NCBI GenBank assembly: GCA_900557355.1
Contig: USSR01000307.1
Coordinates: 1-7,945 of the forward strand
Direction: 5' to 3'
DNA from: an uncultured Bacteroides sp.
GTDB lineage: Bacteria; Bacteroidota; Bacteroidia; Bacteroidales; Bacteroidaceae
DNA: 7,945 nt
Part shown: piece by piece, positions 7,022 through 7,945 of the stretch
Layout of the letters: every line of letters starts with the position of its first letter
Position numbering within the stretch: the first letter of the stretch is position 1
Program-made: the position numbers and the translations under genes
Notes under the pieces: generated by a model
Database searches by the model: none
Told to the model about the DNA's origin: nothing
What the model saw: only the letters and a program-made list of their open reading frames with translations

Positions 7022-7435
7022 TTAAATAATAATACGCCTTAAAGCATAGATATAATATCTACTGGAATATTGAGTAAGAGAAAGATAATATGGAAAAGAA
7101 AACCTCTTTTCTTCAGGAAGTAAAACTTTTATAGATTTAACAATCTTGGCTACAACAGAAAATGCATTGAATCTCAGGACTTGTGAAGAAGGAATATTAC
7201 TACGTGAAACAGATGTTGCTATATTGCCAATAGCCTTACTTGCATATTCTCCTCCATAAACAATCTTTTTACATTGCTCTGTATTCACATTGGATAAGTT
7301 GCATTCTGGTCTACTCTGTTGCAGTTCTGTTACACGAAGTTCTTTGTACTCCTTCATATCATTGGATACAGACTCGAATCCCGATACAAGGAATACACTT
7401 AACAATATGCAAAATAAAAATATATACTTCGCCAT
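7022..7435 (-). CDS. Small exported protein of unknown function
   Basis: I do not recognise this 137-residue protein. It starts with a convincing Sec signal peptide (M-A-K-Y, then about 15 hydrophobic residues, V-S-G-F near 17-20). No lipobox cysteine is present, so it should be periplasmic or secreted rather than a lipoprotein. The mature part has two cysteines, C45 and C55, ten residues apart, which could form a disulfide. The tail is strongly basic and aromatic (S-R-Y-Y-I-Y near 127-132, then A-L-R-R-I-I-I). The gene is more AT-rich than its neighbours to the left. It follows the BF3164-like lipoprotein gene by 69 bases on the same strand, a setting in which Bacteroidota often carry small exported proteins. 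It lacks the NVEALA motif of one such family. The signal peptide makes a real gene likely, and the function is open. Confidence 0.65.
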   Translation of the reverse strand: MAKYIFLFCILLSVFLVSGFESVSNDMKEYKELRVTELQQSRPECNLSNVNTEQCKKIVYGGEYASKAIGNIATSVSRSNIPSSQVLRFNAFSVVAKIVKSIKVLLPEEKRFSFPYYLSLTQYSSRYYIYALRRIII

Positions 7436-7443
7436 AACGGCTG

Positions 7444-7451
7444 CAAATATA
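7444..7451 (-). promoter_or_regulatory. Exact -7 element almost at the start codon of the small exported gene
   Basis: On the minus strand TATATTTG is a perfect TAnnTTTG match and continues as CAGCCGTT before the ATG, which resembles the TTTGCA context common at Bacteroides promoters. Only eight bases separate the element from the start codon at 7435, so transcription would begin at or within a few bases of it. No good TTTG lies at the -33 distance. Confidence 0.4.
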
Positions 7452-7504
7452 AAAAGTATTTTTCAGAGATGAATCATTTTAGTCCTTTATCTTGCAAACC
7501 TATT

Positions 7505-7945
7505 TTATTCTTTTCCGGGCAATGTATACAGAAAAAGTGGATCGTCATACATATAACACACCTGATATAATAACTTCCCATCTGATATCACCCTGCCCCA
7601 ATGGTCAAGTTTATAACGGGCTACCGGATTACCACCCCAATCATATTGTTCCACAAAGATATATCCATCACCTTTACCGTTTTCACGCGATACCTGAAGT
7701 GGAGTACGTCCGCTATAAGTCAGGAAGAAGTAATCGTCAGTAGCAGATATTCCCCAATAATAAGTCACATTATCCGGGCCTAATGTAAGTACATCATTCT
7801 TGGCTTCCACACCGTCAACATCAAAAGTAATATCCCGTACAGTTTGAGCAGATGTATCCATTACCAGGATTTTACGAAAATATTTATAAGCATATACCAT
7901 CCTGTTACCGGAAGGAGAGACTATAAAATCACCGATATACGGACT
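7505..7945 (-). CDS. BF3164-like lipoprotein, TolB-like six-bladed propeller (C-terminal part, cut by window edge)
   Basis: The frame is open from the right edge to the TAA at 7507-7505, giving the last 146 residues. An internal ATG at 7900 is not the start, because the frame continues upstream of it as S-P-Y-I-G-D-F-I-V-S-P-S-G-N-R. Propeller-blade features are visible: D-F-I-V-S-P-S-G-N-R, Y-F-F-L-T-Y-S-G-R-T, Y-I-F-V-E-Q-Y-D-W-G-G-N-P-V, Y-K-L-D-H-W-G-R, and a closing Y-D-D-P-L-F-L-Y. These match my memory of the C-terminal blades of the Bacteroidota BF3164/TolB_like lipoproteins, whose role is not established. The signal peptide and lipobox lie outside the window, so the lipoprotein label rests on family knowledge. 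Confidence 0.75.
   Translation of the reverse strand, partial: SPYIGDFIVSPSGNRMVYAYKYFRKILVMDTSAQTVRDITFDVDGVEAKNDVLTLGPDNVTYYWGISATDDYFFLTYSGRTPLQVSRENGKGDGYIFVEQYDWGGNPVARYKLDHWGRVISDGKLLYQVCYMYDDPLFLYTLPGKE

Noticed and set aside
7505..7900. A complete 131-residue protein starting at the ATG at 7900
   Set aside because: The same frame continues open upstream to the window edge with propeller-like sequence, so the ATG is internal and the gene is cut off by the edge.

Overview
The window looks like a chromosomal segment of a gut-type Bacteroidota, most likely the genus Bacteroides. Three observations support this. Several gene starts carry the Bacteroides -7 promoter element (TAnnTTTG). The start codons lack clear Shine-Dalgarno sequences. 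The gene families are typical of the phylum: an outer-membrane protein with an N-terminal carboxypeptidase-regulatory-like domain, a BF3164-type propeller lipoprotein and a TalC-type transaldolase. No rRNA, tRNA, insertion sequence or CRISPR array was seen.

Layout. Bases 1-35 probably hold the last codons of an upstream gene, possibly of the GLPGLI family. Bases 36-253 are non-coding and contain the most unusual element in the window: half-sites TTCAGT/ACTGAA in alternating orientation, stepping exactly 11 bp (three near-identical 22-bp units plus a degenerate one). Next comes a plus-strand gene for an 844-residue TonB-receptor-like outer-membrane protein (254-2788). Everything to its right is on the minus strand. 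In transcription order from the right edge these genes are: the 3' part of a BF3164-like lipoprotein, a small unrecognised exported protein, a DedA-family membrane protein, a transaldolase, an LTA-synthase-type membrane sulfatase-fold enzyme and a PAP2 phosphatase. The PAP2 gene ends one base from the end of the plus-strand gene.

How the genes may work together. The LTA-synthase-like enzyme and the PAP2 phosphatase form a tight two-gene unit with a 6-base gap. Both should act on lipid-linked phosphates at the periplasmic face of the inner membrane. DedA proteins have been linked to undecaprenyl-phosphate recycling, so three of the four central genes plausibly concern envelope lipid phosphate chemistry. 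The transaldolase between them is ordinary central metabolism. At the left, a GLPGLI-like gene next to a CarboxypepD_reg-like outer-membrane protein would match a recurrent Bacteroidota pairing of unknown function. At the right, the small exported protein and the BF3164-like lipoprotein are neighbours on one strand, but the small gene has its own promoter-like element almost at its start codon.

No complete new system is evident. The points most worth a second look are the 11-bp half-site array, the LTA-synthase/PAP2 pair in a diderm, and the possibly leaderless small exported protein.
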